A DNA stretch of 40,179 nt from a virus. This document shows positions 16,127-24,074 of the stretch, one piece after another. Within the stretch, counting starts at the first letter, position 1, and each line of letters opens with the position of its first letter. A program made the position numbers and the translations under genes. Below the pieces are notes generated by a model. The model was not told where the DNA came from. It was given only the letters and a program-made list of their open reading frames with translations, and did not search any database. Location of the stretch: the IMG/VR virus record IMGVR_UViG_3300037674_000070, positions 1 to 40,179 of that record, one strand, 5' to 3'.

Positions 16127-16939
16127 ATGTTTGGGTATCGAGTATTAGGTTTTGGTGTAAGTAAGGCTCCTAGAGCAGCCTATTCAGCCGAATATCTTAT
16201 TGTTGCTGGTGGCGGTAGTGGAGGATCTCAGCTAGAAGGCTCTGGAGGTGGAGGAGCTGGTGGTGCTTTAGATTCTTCTTTTACTGCAACGCCTTTACAA
16301 GAATATACCATTACCATAGGGGCTGGAGGTGCTGGAAATGTTAATTCTGTGGGAAATCAAGGATCTAATTCCAGCATAGACTCAACAGCAGCTACAGGAG
16401 GTGGAGGAGGCTCACCTGGAAACGCTGCTGGAGGAGATGGAGGCTCTGGTGGAGGTGGAGGAGGATCTGCCCATAATAATGGAGCTGGTGGTGCAGGAAC
16501 AAGTGGTCAAGGAAATGCTGGAGGAGCAGGTAGCTCTGGAAAGAGAGGCGGTGGCGGTGGAGGAAAAGGCTCTGCTGGTTCAACTCCTCCTGGCAATGGT
16601 GGTACTGGTATAGATTGGAAATCTTTAGGTACTTCTTATGCCTCTGGGGGAGGAGGAGCATCTGCCACAGCTAGTAATGGATCTGCGTCTGCTGGAGGAG
16701 GATCTCCTGGGTTTACCTATCCTGGTTATGGTAGTCAATATACTGCACTTGCTGGGGGAGCGAATACTGGAGGTGGATCAGGAGGAATGAACGGAACCTA
16801 CGGAACTAACGCAGGAGGGGGTAGTGGCATCATTATTATTAGATATGCTGGCGGCCAGCAAGCTACTGGAGGCACAGTCACTTCTGCTGGAGGATATACC
16901 TATCATACCTTCACTTCATCTGGAACATACACAGGCTAA
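16127..16939 (+). CDS. Glycine-rich fibre-tip adhesin-like protein
   Basis: The 270-aa protein starts 10 bases after the fibre. After EYLIVAGGGSGG it is dominated by glycine runs (GGGGAGGAL, GGSGGGGGGS, GKRGGGGGGKG) separated by short loops, and ends with GGGSGIIIIRYAGG and a small beta domain (YTYHTFTSSGTYTG). Runs of this kind form polyglycine-II helix bundles in the gp38 adhesin of phage S16, where loops between them bind the receptor. The LIVAGGGxGG start and GIIIIRY end recur in many environmental phage fibre proteins. Opposite and shifted frames over the same stretch are open only because of the G-rich repeats. It likely defines host range with the preceding fibre. Secreted glycine-rich proteins are another source of such sequence but do not fit this position. 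Confidence 0.75.
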   Translation: MFGYRVLGFGVSKAPRAAYSAEYLIVAGGGSGGSQLEGSGGGGAGGALDSSFTATPLQEYTITIGAGGAGNVNSVGNQGSNSSIDSTAATGGGGGSPGNAAGGDGGSGGGGGGSAHNNGAGGAGTSGQGNAGGAGSSGKRGGGGGGKGSAGSTPPGNGGTGIDWKSLGTSYASGGGGASATASNGSASAGGGSPGFTYPGYGSQYTALAGGANTGGGSGGMNGTYGTNAGGGSGIIIIRYAGGQQATGGTVTSAGGYTYHTFTSSGTYTG

Positions 16940-16942
16940 ACT

Positions 16943-17314
16943 ATGGCTCATTATGCAAAAGTAGTAGATGGAGTGGTTGAAACAGTCATTGTTGCTGAAG
17001 CAGAGCATATTGCAACTCTGGAAGGCACTTGGGTAAAAACCTCTTACAACATGAGAGGAGGAGTTTACTACGATCCTTCAACATCAGGACCAGTAGCCGA
17101 TCAATCAATTGTTAGTGGCGATGCAGCGAGACAACGAAAGAATTATGCAGGAATTGGTTATAGATATGATGGGACAGGCTTCTTTAATCCTGTTAAACCT
17201 TTTAATAGTTGGGTTTTTAACAACTCGACTTATCTTTGGGAAGCTCCAGTAGATCGTCCTGGTCATAATTATGAGTGGGATGAAGCTAATACTAGATGGG
17301 TTGAGATAACATGA
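16943..17314 (+). CDS. Fibre-associated conserved phage protein, 123 aa
   Basis: The protein begins MAHYAKVVDGVVETVIVAEAE and later has QRKNYAGIGYRYDGTGFFNP and KPFNSWVFNNSTYLWEAPVD, a pattern I recognise from cyanophage and other marine phage proteins encoded next to tail fibres. The aromatic-rich C-terminal half (W, Y, F every few residues; HNYEWDEANTRWVEI) resembles a small carbohydrate-binding or fibre-assembly module. It has no Cys or membrane segment. It starts three bases after the adhesin's stop, and its own end overlaps the lipase start by four bases (ATGA). Its exact role is not known; a fibre tip or chaperone is likely from place. Confidence 0.75.
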   Translation: MAHYAKVVDGVVETVIVAEAEHIATLEGTWVKTSYNMRGGVYYDPSTSGPVADQSIVSGDAARQRKNYAGIGYRYDGTGFFNPVKPFNSWVFNNSTYLWEAPVDRPGHNYEWDEANTRWVEIT

Positions 17315-17883
17315 ATCATCAGGATTTAAGCATAATATGCGTTGAAAGTTATAATTCAGTTGATTTTGAAGAATCAAATATAGAAGTAATTATTAGAGAT
17401 AATGTATTTGCTTTTAGAGGGACTGATGAACCTAAAGATGTATTAAGAGATTTAAGAATACTTCCTTGGTGGATGTCAGAGTTAGGCTGGGTTCCTGCAG
17501 GATTTGCTAAAGCTGCAAGAAGGTTAGTACCTAAGTGTTTAGCTGAATGTATGGAAAGAGATATAGAACCAGATGATATAGAATTAACTGGTCATAGTCT
17601 TGGAGGAGCAGTAGCACTTATTGTAGGTGCTTTAATGGTAAGAGATGAAATATATCCTAAACAGATTGTTACTTTTGGTGCTCCTAGATGTGGGAGACTT
17701 AAACTATTAGATAGGATACCTGTTACTTGCTATAGACATGGTAAAGATATAGTACCTTTAGTGCCACCTTTAATGAGGAGACATAAACCATTACAACAAG
17801 AAGGAGTTCCTTCTAGTTTGGTTAAAGATCATTATATGCATAATTATGTATCTCTTAATAAGATTGAAGAGATGTATAAATGA
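17311..17883 (+). CDS. Class 3 lipase-like alpha/beta hydrolase
   Basis: The 190-aa protein has the hallmarks of the Lipase class 3 family, serine esterases that hydrolyse acyl esters. FAFRGTDE (33-40) matches the FRGT oxyanion segment; GHSLGGA (94-100) holds the nucleophile Ser96; TFGAPRCG (121-128) is the usual following strand; YRHGKDIVPLVPP (141-153) holds the acid Asp146; and DHYMHNYV (173-180) holds the catalytic His (177, or 174). All triad parts are present, so it is probably active. It has no signal peptide and is short for the family, so a core with little lid. The start overlaps the fibre-associated gene and the end overlaps the EF-hand protein gene (ATGA), placing it between fibre and lysis functions. 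It might attack host membrane lipids during lysis or act as a virion enzyme; the substrate is not shown. Confidence 0.88.
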   Translation: MNHQDLSIICVESYNSVDFEESNIEVIIRDNVFAFRGTDEPKDVLRDLRILPWWMSELGWVPAGFAKAARRLVPKCLAECMERDIEPDDIELTGHSLGGAVALIVGALMVRDEIYPKQIVTFGAPRCGRLKLLDRIPVTCYRHGKDIVPLVPPLMRRHKPLQQEGVPSSLVKDHYMHNYVSLNKIEEMYK

Positions 17884-18227
17884 ATCCTAAACAATTAGAA
17901 CCAGGATCTCATTATGCTCAGTATGATACTGATGGAGATGGCATAGTTTCAGATGAAGAAATAGCTACAAGTGAAAGGCTTCAGCAATTAGAGATACAGA
18001 ATGAAAAAGCTGATGCTCAAAGGAATATGTGCTGGTTTGCTTTATGGGGAATGCTACTATATCCCTCATTAGTATTAGTAAGTAGTTACTTACAGCTTGA
18101 TAAAGGAGCAGATATATTAGGCTCTATGAGCAGTATATATTATATATCGGTAGCTGGTGTTGTTAGTGTCTGGTTTGGAAGTCAGGCTTATTCTTCATCA
18201 AAGAATGGGAATAATGGAAAAAAGTAG
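17880..18227 (+). CDS. EF-hand membrane protein, holin candidate, 115 aa
   Basis: An exact EF-hand loop, DTDGDGIVSDEE at 16-27 (Asp16, Asp18, Asp20, Gly21, Glu27), lies near the N-terminus and predicts calcium binding. A helical linker (RLQQLEIQNEKADAQRN) leads to two probable membrane segments, about 52-70 (FALWGMLLYPSLVLVSSYL) and 86-106 (YYISVAGVVSVWFGSQAYS), then a basic tail. Two membrane helices next to a lysis-type cluster suggest a class II holin or holin regulator. I recall the same EF-hand plus MxWFALxGMLLYP combination in marine phages without an assigned role. It starts on the lipase stop. A virion membrane-contact protein is the alternative. Confidence 0.75.
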   Translation: MNPKQLEPGSHYAQYDTDGDGIVSDEEIATSERLQQLEIQNEKADAQRNMCWFALWGMLLYPSLVLVSSYLQLDKGADILGSMSSIYYISVAGVVSVWFGSQAYSSSKNGNNGKK

Positions 18228-18447
18228 AGATAAAGGATTGGAATTAGCTTTGGAAGCTCTAGAAAGAATAGCAACACATGAGAAAGAATGTGGAGAGCGT
18301 TGGGCTGAAGCTATGGTAGAGCTAAGAGAGCTTAAAGATGTCACATCTAATCATGCTATACGCTGGGAAAAGTTAGCATGGTTAGTTGTAGGCACAGTTT
18401 TAACTACTGGTATAGCAGCCTGGACTGCAATGATATTTAATTTATAG
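18214..18447 (+). CDS. Holin-like protein (XhlA-type topology), 77 aa
   Basis: I place the start at the ATG at 18214, which has GGGAA upstream and overlaps the previous gene by 14 bases; farther upstream starts would lie deep inside it. The first 50 residues are charged and helical (LELALEALERIATHEKECGE, MVELRELKDVTSNH) and are followed by one membrane helix (LAWLVVGTVLTTGIAAWTAMI) at the C-terminus. This topology matches XhlA-type haemolysin/holin accessory proteins. With the EF-hand protein before it, it may form the membrane-permeabilising pair, although the lysozyme lies 14 kb downstream. Confident as a gene, less so as a holin. Confidence 0.7.
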   Translation: MEKSRDKGLELALEALERIATHEKECGERWAEAMVELRELKDVTSNHAIRWEKLAWLVVGTVLTTGIAAWTAMIFNL

Positions 18448-18459
18448 GAGATACAGAAA

Positions 18460-18726
18460 ATGACACAACCTACAAATACTCAGCATACACCTTCACCTAA
18501 AGTAGCAGGTGGAGCTAATGATATTTATATGCCAGAAAATTCTAAAGTATCGGGCGGGAATAGTAATATATATCTAAATACTCCTCCTTCAGTAGGTGGA
18601 GGAGCTAATGATATTTTACAAAAGGATAACCCTAAAGTAGCAGGTGGGGCTAATGATATCTATCTTTCTGAAAATACACCTACTACTGGTTCAGGTATTT
18701 ATCTTCAAGATAATAAGCCTGTATAA
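18460..18726 (+). CDS. Small repeat protein with VAGGANDIY units, 88 aa
   Basis: The protein is mostly a degenerate tandem repeat: PKVAGGANDIYM, SKVSGGNSNIYL, PSVGGGANDILQ, PKVAGGANDIYL, and a shortened TTGSGIYLQ, spaced about 15-22 residues. Conserved Gly-Gly, Asn and Ile-Tyr fit a small beta-repeat or a flexible binding string. Two of the DNA copies are nearly identical (near 18497 and 18632). A strong ribosome site (AGGAGAT) precedes the ATG, so it may be made in quantity. No signal peptide or membrane helix. The family is unknown to me. It is followed by a large virion gene, so a virion or assembly function is likely. Confidence 0.7.
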   Translation: MTQPTNTQHTPSPKVAGGANDIYMPENSKVSGGNSNIYLNTPPSVGGGANDILQKDNPKVAGGANDIYLSENTPTTGSGIYLQDNKPV

Positions 18727-18745
18727 ATTTAAAGGTTAGGGCGTT

Positions 18746-21700
18746 ATGGCAAAAAGTAAAAAAGCTCTTAAAGCATTAAAGAGGCGAAAAGAAGCTAAAG
18801 GTCGTAGTCGTGTCTTAAAAGAAAGACAGGATTATACTGGAGGTGGGCGAGTAAAAGCTTTTACAGGTATAAATATTGGTCAAGATCAGATAGAAGCTGC
18901 TAGAAAAGCGGCTGAAGAATATCAAAAGAACCAGCAAGCAGAAGCTCAAGCTAATCAAAATAATAATGCTTCAATAGGTAATCAAGGTACTCAAGATCAA
19001 GGTACTCAAGATCAAGATACATCGACTGAAGATAATGCTTTAGCAGCCAGACGCGCTGAGTTACAAAGGCTAGGCACAATTGGCATGGATACTGATGGCG
19101 ATGGAATTATTTCTAGAGCCGAAAGAAATGCGGCCATTGGTGCTCCCCCTCCAAAAACTGCTGAACAGTTAAAAGCAGATGCAGAAGCTAGGGCTAAAGC
19201 CAAAGCGGAAGCAGATGCTAAAGCAGAGGCAGAAGCCAGAGCTAAAGCAGAAGCAGATGCTAAAGCCAAAGCGGAAGCAGAGGCTAAAGCTGCTGTACCA
19301 GTTCAAAAAGTTTCGCCTTCTTTTGGGACTGTTTCTGCTGTTGAACCTAAAACAGGAAAAGTTGATCAAGCTTCAGTAGATTTAAACAATAGTCCTTTTG
19401 ATTATAGTGGATTAAATGTTGATGCTAATACTGAAATAAGAAATATTAGAGTTAATGATGGATCAGGTAATGTTATTGTTCCTGTTCCATTTAGTGCATT
19501 GCCTCCTAATACTCAAGAAATATTAAAAAATATATATAATGCTTTTCCTGATGAAACACAAAGAGCTAAAGAAGCTTTTAATGTTTTAAAAGGAGTGGGA
19601 CTAAAAGAAACCCCTGAAGATGAAGAAGATTTTGAAATTCCAGAAGAAGAAGAACAACCTGAACAAGAAACTGTTCCTTACCCAGGAGAAGATGAAAATC
19701 CTCCTTATGTAGAAAATAGAAAAACATCATTAATGGATAATGATGCTATTTCAAAATTAGATCCAGAAATTCAAAAGTTAAGAAGATATACACAAGGATA
19801 CATTAATCTTGAAGCGTTAAATTTTAATTATGATGAAAGAAAAATATATAACTTCAATATTAATAGGTGGCAAAAAAATAATTCTGAACCACAAAAATAT
19901 GCTACTGCTGGAACTGCAACAGATTTTGGAAATGTTCCTACCCAAGGACAAGAAACAACTAGCGAGTGGAATAAATGGAATTTTGCCAGGTTGCAAAAAC
20001 ATAATGCCATTATTGAGCAAATTTTAAAACTTGATCGATATTGGGATGGAAAAGTAAAACCTCAAAAACCTGTTCCTTTTAAAGACAAAACAGTTGGGCC
20101 ATATACCATACCTGGACTATCTGCTGATCCTGTTGAAAGAGCTGATGTAGCTCAAATAGGCACTGGAGAAGAAACTACAACTGAAGCATTTGGAATAGGA
20201 CAATATCGAAGAAATCCAGATGGTAGTTTAATGTCTGATTCTTCAGGTAATTTAATACCTCTTAGAAGAGCATCTGAATTAACTGATGAAGAAAAAGTAG
20301 CTGTTGAGGATATTGATCCAGACACAGTTACTGCTGAAGAAAGAAGTAAAGTTGATACAAGTGCTGTAAAAACAGCAGCAGAAAACTTAGGTGTTGAAGC
20401 CCCTGCTATAGAAGCTTATACAGCAGCAGAAGCTAACTATTTTACAAAATATCCTGAAGTTAGAGATGCCATTAATCAAGGTATAGCCACTGATATATTT
20501 GATTATCAAAGACGTATAGGTGCTGAAAAAGGATATACATTAGATTTTGATGCAACTCAATATGCAGATGGAACAGTAGATAGATTAAGTGAAGCATTTA
20601 AAACAGAGTTACAAAGAACTCAAGCTGCTGAGAGAGATGCTCAACAGGAACGAGAAGCACTAGGAGTCCAGCCTGAATTTGGTGAAGACCTACGTTCTCA
20701 AGTAGATCCTGTTACTGGTCAAAGAGTAATTCTATCAGCTACACCTGAAGCTGAAAAACAACAACGTCAAGCTATTTTAGAAGAAACTGCTGCAGTAGGA
20801 ACAGAAGCAATTATTCAAGGATCTGTAGGGTATGATGCAGCAGAAAGAAGAGAAGTAAAAGGAGAAGCAGCACAAGGAGCTGCAGTTTCTATGTTGTCTC
20901 AAGTAGGCCAACTACCTACAGAAATATCTGAGGCTATATTAGATAATCCAGCACAAGTAACTGCTCAGATAGATAATAATCCTGTAGAAGTGCAAGCAGC
21001 TATTGCAGCATTGCCACAAGAAGCATTAGTCTCTGTTCAATTAGAAAACTTATTAGCTGGAATAGATGAAGGGGTTACTCCTTCCTGGGCTAGACCTGCA
21101 GTACAAGCAGTAGAGTCCAGATTAAGTGCTAGAGGGTTAAATGTTTCTACAGTAGGTAGAGATGCTTTATTTAATGCAATTATCCAAACATCGTTACCTA
21201 TAGCTCAAAGTAATGCTACAGCTTTACAGCAAAGAGCTAATCAAAATCTATCTAATGAGCAGCAAGCTAATTTACAGCAAGCTTCTCAGGATATGCAGTT
21301 AAGACTTACTAACCTTGCTAATAGACAAGGGGCAGAAACTCAGTCAGCTCAACTTGCTCAACAGATTAATCTTACTCAAGGCCAGTTTACTCAACAGGCT
21401 CAGATGACTGAGGCAGAGCAATTTCAACAAGTAAGACTACAAAGCTTGCAAAATGAACAGCAAGCAGCGATGGCTAACCTTGGTAATGATCAACAGATAG
21501 AACTAGCTAACTTGCAAATTGAAGCAGAAAGATTAGGGGCTAATCAGAATGCTACCAATCAGGAAAGATTAGCTGAAATGCAAGTAGCTGCTAACTTCTT
21601 ACAAAAGAATTCTGAGTTTAAACAACAAATGGAAGTAGCTAACTTATCTAATGATCAACAGATGAGACTAGCTTTTCTTACTGCTAAGAATCAGGCAGAG

Positions 21701-22777
21701 TCTGAAAACCTCAGTGCAGCACAACAGACAGAACTAGCTAATTTAAACAATCGTTTACAAGTTAATAAGATTAGTGCTGATCTTGCACAACAGATGAATT
21801 TGGCTCAGTTAAATGTAGATCAGCAAAGAGCTGTTCAAAATGCAGCTACTGTAGCAAACATTGATCTAACTAAGTTTAATGCTGCTCAACAGATAGAACT
21901 GACTAATAGTAAGTTTATGCAGACTTCTACATTGCAAGATTTAAATAACAGACAACAAGCTGTTATTAGAGATGCTACGTCATTAGCAGGTATGGATTTA
22001 GCTGCAGTAGATGCTCAGACTAAAGTTAGTGTAGAAAATGCCAGAAACTTTTTAGCTATGAATATGGCTAATTTAACTAATGAGCAACAAGCTTATATGC
22101 TGGACTCACAACAAAGACAACAAATTATGTTAAGTGATGTAGCTACTCAAAATGCATCCAGGCAGTTTAATGCGACAAGTGATTTGCAAACTCAACAATA
22201 TACAACAAGTCTTGCGGCCCAGCTTGATCAGTTTAATACTCAACAATTTAATGCCTTAGAGCAGTTTAATGCTTCTGAAGCTAATAGAGTAGAAGCTATT
22301 AATGCAGGTAATGAGCTACAAGCTGAACAGTTTATGGCTCAGATACAGACTCAGATTAGACAATTTAATAGTCAACAGGACATACAAGTAGAACAGTTTA
22401 ATATAGCTAATACTCAAGCAGTAGAGCAGTCTAATGTTGAGTGGAGAAGAAAAGCTAACCTTGCAGATACTGCAGCTACTAACGCAGCTAATCAGCAGCA
22501 AGCAGCTTTTCAGTTTGATTTGAATAAAACTTCATTAGCCCAGGCTTGGCAAACATTAAGAGATCAGGCTAATTTTGATTTTCAAGAATACCAAAGTGGT
22601 CAGGAAAGAAAGATAAGTGCTATTAATGCTATATTAAGTAATGAAGCATTTATGACTGAAAAAGTTTATGCAGGAGAAAGAGCAAAACTTTTTAAAGCTA
22701 TGGATTTCTTTACTACTTCAATAAAAGATATTAGAGATACAGGTGTTCTTGAACTACCTGAAGCTTATAGGGAGTAA
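18746..22777 (+). CDS. Large internal virion-type protein, EF-hand and Gln/Asn-rich, 1343 aa
   Basis: From the N-terminus: a basic start (KKALKALKRRKEAKGRSR); an EF-hand loop DTDGDGIISRAE at 115-126; an Ala/Lys/Glu repeat (about 140-183, AKAEADAKA units) likely a single helix; an acidic stretch (about 288-330); a mixed region; then from about 830 to 1290 a Gln/Asn/Ala-rich repeat (LSNEQQANL, LGNDQQIELANL, LSNDQQMRLAFL, LSAAQQTELANLN) predicted as long helices or coiled coil. No catalytic motif is seen. Size, position between small membrane genes and more giant genes, and this repeat type match internal or DNA-ejection proteins I know in marine podoviruses. It could form a trans-envelope conduit. 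A ribosome site is weak (TTAGGG). Function is inferred. Confidence 0.75.
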   Translation: MAKSKKALKALKRRKEAKGRSRVLKERQDYTGGGRVKAFTGINIGQDQIEAARKAAEEYQKNQQAEAQANQNNNASIGNQGTQDQGTQDQDTSTEDNALAARRAELQRLGTIGMDTDGDGIISRAERNAAIGAPPPKTAEQLKADAEARAKAKAEADAKAEAEARAKAEADAKAKAEAEAKAAVPVQKVSPSFGTVSAVEPKTGKVDQASVDLNNSPFDYSGLNVDANTEIRNIRVNDGSGNVIVPVPFSALPPNTQEILKNIYNAFPDETQRAKEAFNVLKGVGLKETPEDEEDFEIPEEEEQPEQETVPYPGEDENPPYVENRKTSLMDNDAISKLDPEIQKLRRYTQGYINLEALNFNYDERKIYNFNINRWQKNNSEPQKYATAGTATDFGNVPTQGQETTSEWNKWNFARLQKHNAIIEQILKLDRYWDGKVKPQKPVPFKDKTVGPYTIPGLSADPVERADVAQIGTGEETTTEAFGIGQYRRNPDGSLMSDSSGNLIPLRRASELTDEEKVAVEDIDPDTVTAEERSKVDTSAVKTAAENLGVEAPAIEAYTAAEANYFTKYPEVRDAINQGIATDIFDYQRRIGAEKGYTLDFDATQYADGTVDRLSEAFKTELQRTQAAERDAQQEREALGVQPEFGEDLRSQVDPVTGQRVILSATPEAEKQQRQAILEETAAVGTEAIIQGSVGYDAAERREVKGEAAQGAAVSMLSQVGQLPTEISEAILDNPAQVTAQIDNNPVEVQAAIAALPQEALVSVQLENLLAGIDEGVTPSWARPAVQAVESRLSARGLNVSTVGRDALFNAIIQTSLPIAQSNATALQQRANQNLSNEQQANLQQASQDMQLRLTNLANRQGAETQSAQLAQQINLTQGQFTQQAQMTEAEQFQQVRLQSLQNEQQAAMANLGNDQQIELANLQIEAERLGANQNATNQERLAEMQVAANFLQKNSEFKQQMEVANLSNDQQMRLAFLTAKNQAESENLSAAQQTELANLNNRLQVNKISADLAQQMNLAQLNVDQQRAVQNAATVANIDLTKFNAAQQIELTNSKFMQTSTLQDLNNRQQAVIRDATSLAGMDLAAVDAQTKVSVENARNFLAMNMANLTNEQQAYMLDSQQRQQIMLSDVATQNASRQFNATSDLQTQQYTTSLAAQLDQFNTQQFNALEQFNASEANRVEAINAGNELQAEQFMAQIQTQIRQFNSQQDIQVEQFNIANTQAVEQSNVEWRRKANLADTAATNAANQQQAAFQFDLNKTSLAQAWQTLRDQANFDFQEYQSGQERKISAINAILSNEAFMTEKVYAGERAKLFKAMDFFTTSIKDIRDTGVLELPEAYRE

Positions 22778-22784
22778 TTAAACT

Positions 22785-24065
22785 ATGGGATTTTTTAAAA
22801 AAATATTTAAAGGCATTGGTAAAGTTTTTAAGAAAATTGGAAAAGGTATTAAAAGTGCTTTTAAAAAAGTAGGTAAATGGATGGGTAAGCTAGGTATCTT
22901 TGGACAAATAGCTCTGTCGTTTATTCCTGGTTTAAATATATTTGGTAGTTTGTTTTCTAAATTAGGAGGGAATGCATTAAAACTTCTTAGTCAAGGACTT
23001 AAAGGAGCAGGGCAAAAAGGATTACTAGGTAAAATAATCAAAGGTGCTTCATGGATGTTAGATACCCCTAGAAAAATATTAGGAGGTATTACTAAAGGAT
23101 TTAAAACAGTTACCAGTGCAGCTACTAGCTTTGTAAGCAACACTACTAAGTTTATAGGACAGAGGATGGGACTTACAACTACTGGCCCTACTTCATTTTT
23201 TGGTACAGGTGGAGATAGTGTACTTGGTAGAGTAGGCACAGAAGTAAGCAATAACTTTAAATCTTTTCAAGATACTGTTGCAGGAACATTTTCAGGTGTT
23301 GAAGGTAGAGCTGCTGCATTAGATAAACAATTAAATGTAACTAGAATAGGTGGAGTTGAAATAGATAATAGAGACAATAGACTTGATAAATTAAAAGGAA
23401 CTCAAGATCTTTCTGCGGCTGAAACACCAGAGTTTTTAAGTAGGGTTCCAGAAGATGCTATTGAAACTATAGAATTTACACAAGCAGATCAATTAGTAGT
23501 GGATGTTGGGGAAGGTATTAAAAATACATTAGGACAAACTGCAGCCGATAATTTTAATAGTCTTAGAACTAATGGAGGCTATGCTAATTCTGTAGAATTT
23601 TTAAAAGAAGTTCAGGCTAAACCAGGATTTGTTAATGAGTTTATTAACGCAGGTCAAAAACAAAGAGATCAATTTTTTAAATTTAAACAAGGCGAAACAG
23701 ATATTACAAATCCATTTAAAAAATCTTTTTTTAAGATGCCTGACTTGTCAACAGTCCCAGGTGACATTATTAAAGGTTCGGTTGTTTCTGCAGGACAGCA
23801 AGCTTTCTTAGGGGACTCCTCTGCTCTTGAAACACCCACTAGACAAGCTTTTGATATTCAAAATGTCAGAATGGCTAGTCTTTTAGGAATGCCTGGACAA
23901 TCTGATGTTCCTGGTCTTAGTGGAAGTAGAGCTGCTTATGGAATAGCTTCAAGTATAGATCCTTACGCATTTTTATCTCCTATTTATTCTGGAATGAATG
24001 AAGCTGGAATTAATAATGGTTATTTTGGATTTCCTGGTTCAGACTTTGGATTAAGGACTACATAA
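22785..24065 (+). CDS. Virion protein with cationic amphipathic N-terminus, 426 aa
   Basis: The first about 55 residues are an unusually regular Lys/Gly/Phe helix (GFFKKIFKGIGKVFKKIG, then KGIKSAFKKVGKWMGKLG) followed by a hydrophobic stretch (IFGQIALSFIPGLNIFGSLF). Together they look like a membrane-disrupting peptide. The middle is Gly/Ser/Thr-rich (GGITKGFKTVTSAATSF), and the C-terminal half is ordinary soluble sequence without a known motif. It starts eight bases after the 1343-aa gene, within a run of virion-type genes. I infer an internal protein that inserts into the host membrane when DNA is ejected. It has no signal peptide cleavage site. No family name can be given. Confidence 0.7.
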   Translation: MGFFKKIFKGIGKVFKKIGKGIKSAFKKVGKWMGKLGIFGQIALSFIPGLNIFGSLFSKLGGNALKLLSQGLKGAGQKGLLGKIIKGASWMLDTPRKILGGITKGFKTVTSAATSFVSNTTKFIGQRMGLTTTGPTSFFGTGGDSVLGRVGTEVSNNFKSFQDTVAGTFSGVEGRAAALDKQLNVTRIGGVEIDNRDNRLDKLKGTQDLSAAETPEFLSRVPEDAIETIEFTQADQLVVDVGEGIKNTLGQTAADNFNSLRTNGGYANSVEFLKEVQAKPGFVNEFINAGQKQRDQFFKFKQGETDITNPFKKSFFKMPDLSTVPGDIIKGSVVSAGQQAFLGDSSALETPTRQAFDIQNVRMASLLGMPGQSDVPGLSGSRAAYGIASSIDPYAFLSPIYSGMNEAGINNGYFGFPGSDFGLRTT

Positions 24066-24074
24066 GGTAAATTA

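Noticed and set aside
16392-16661. 89-aa and 70-aa frames in other frames of the glycine-rich gene
   Set aside because: They arise from GGA/GGT repeats read in other frames (Leu/His/Gln or Glu/Val runs) and have no ribosome sites.
19012-19379. Ala-, Cys/Phe- or Lys-rich frames within the 1343-aa gene
   Set aside because: They are shifted or opposite readings of the AKAEADAKA repeat; composition is a by-product of the repeat.
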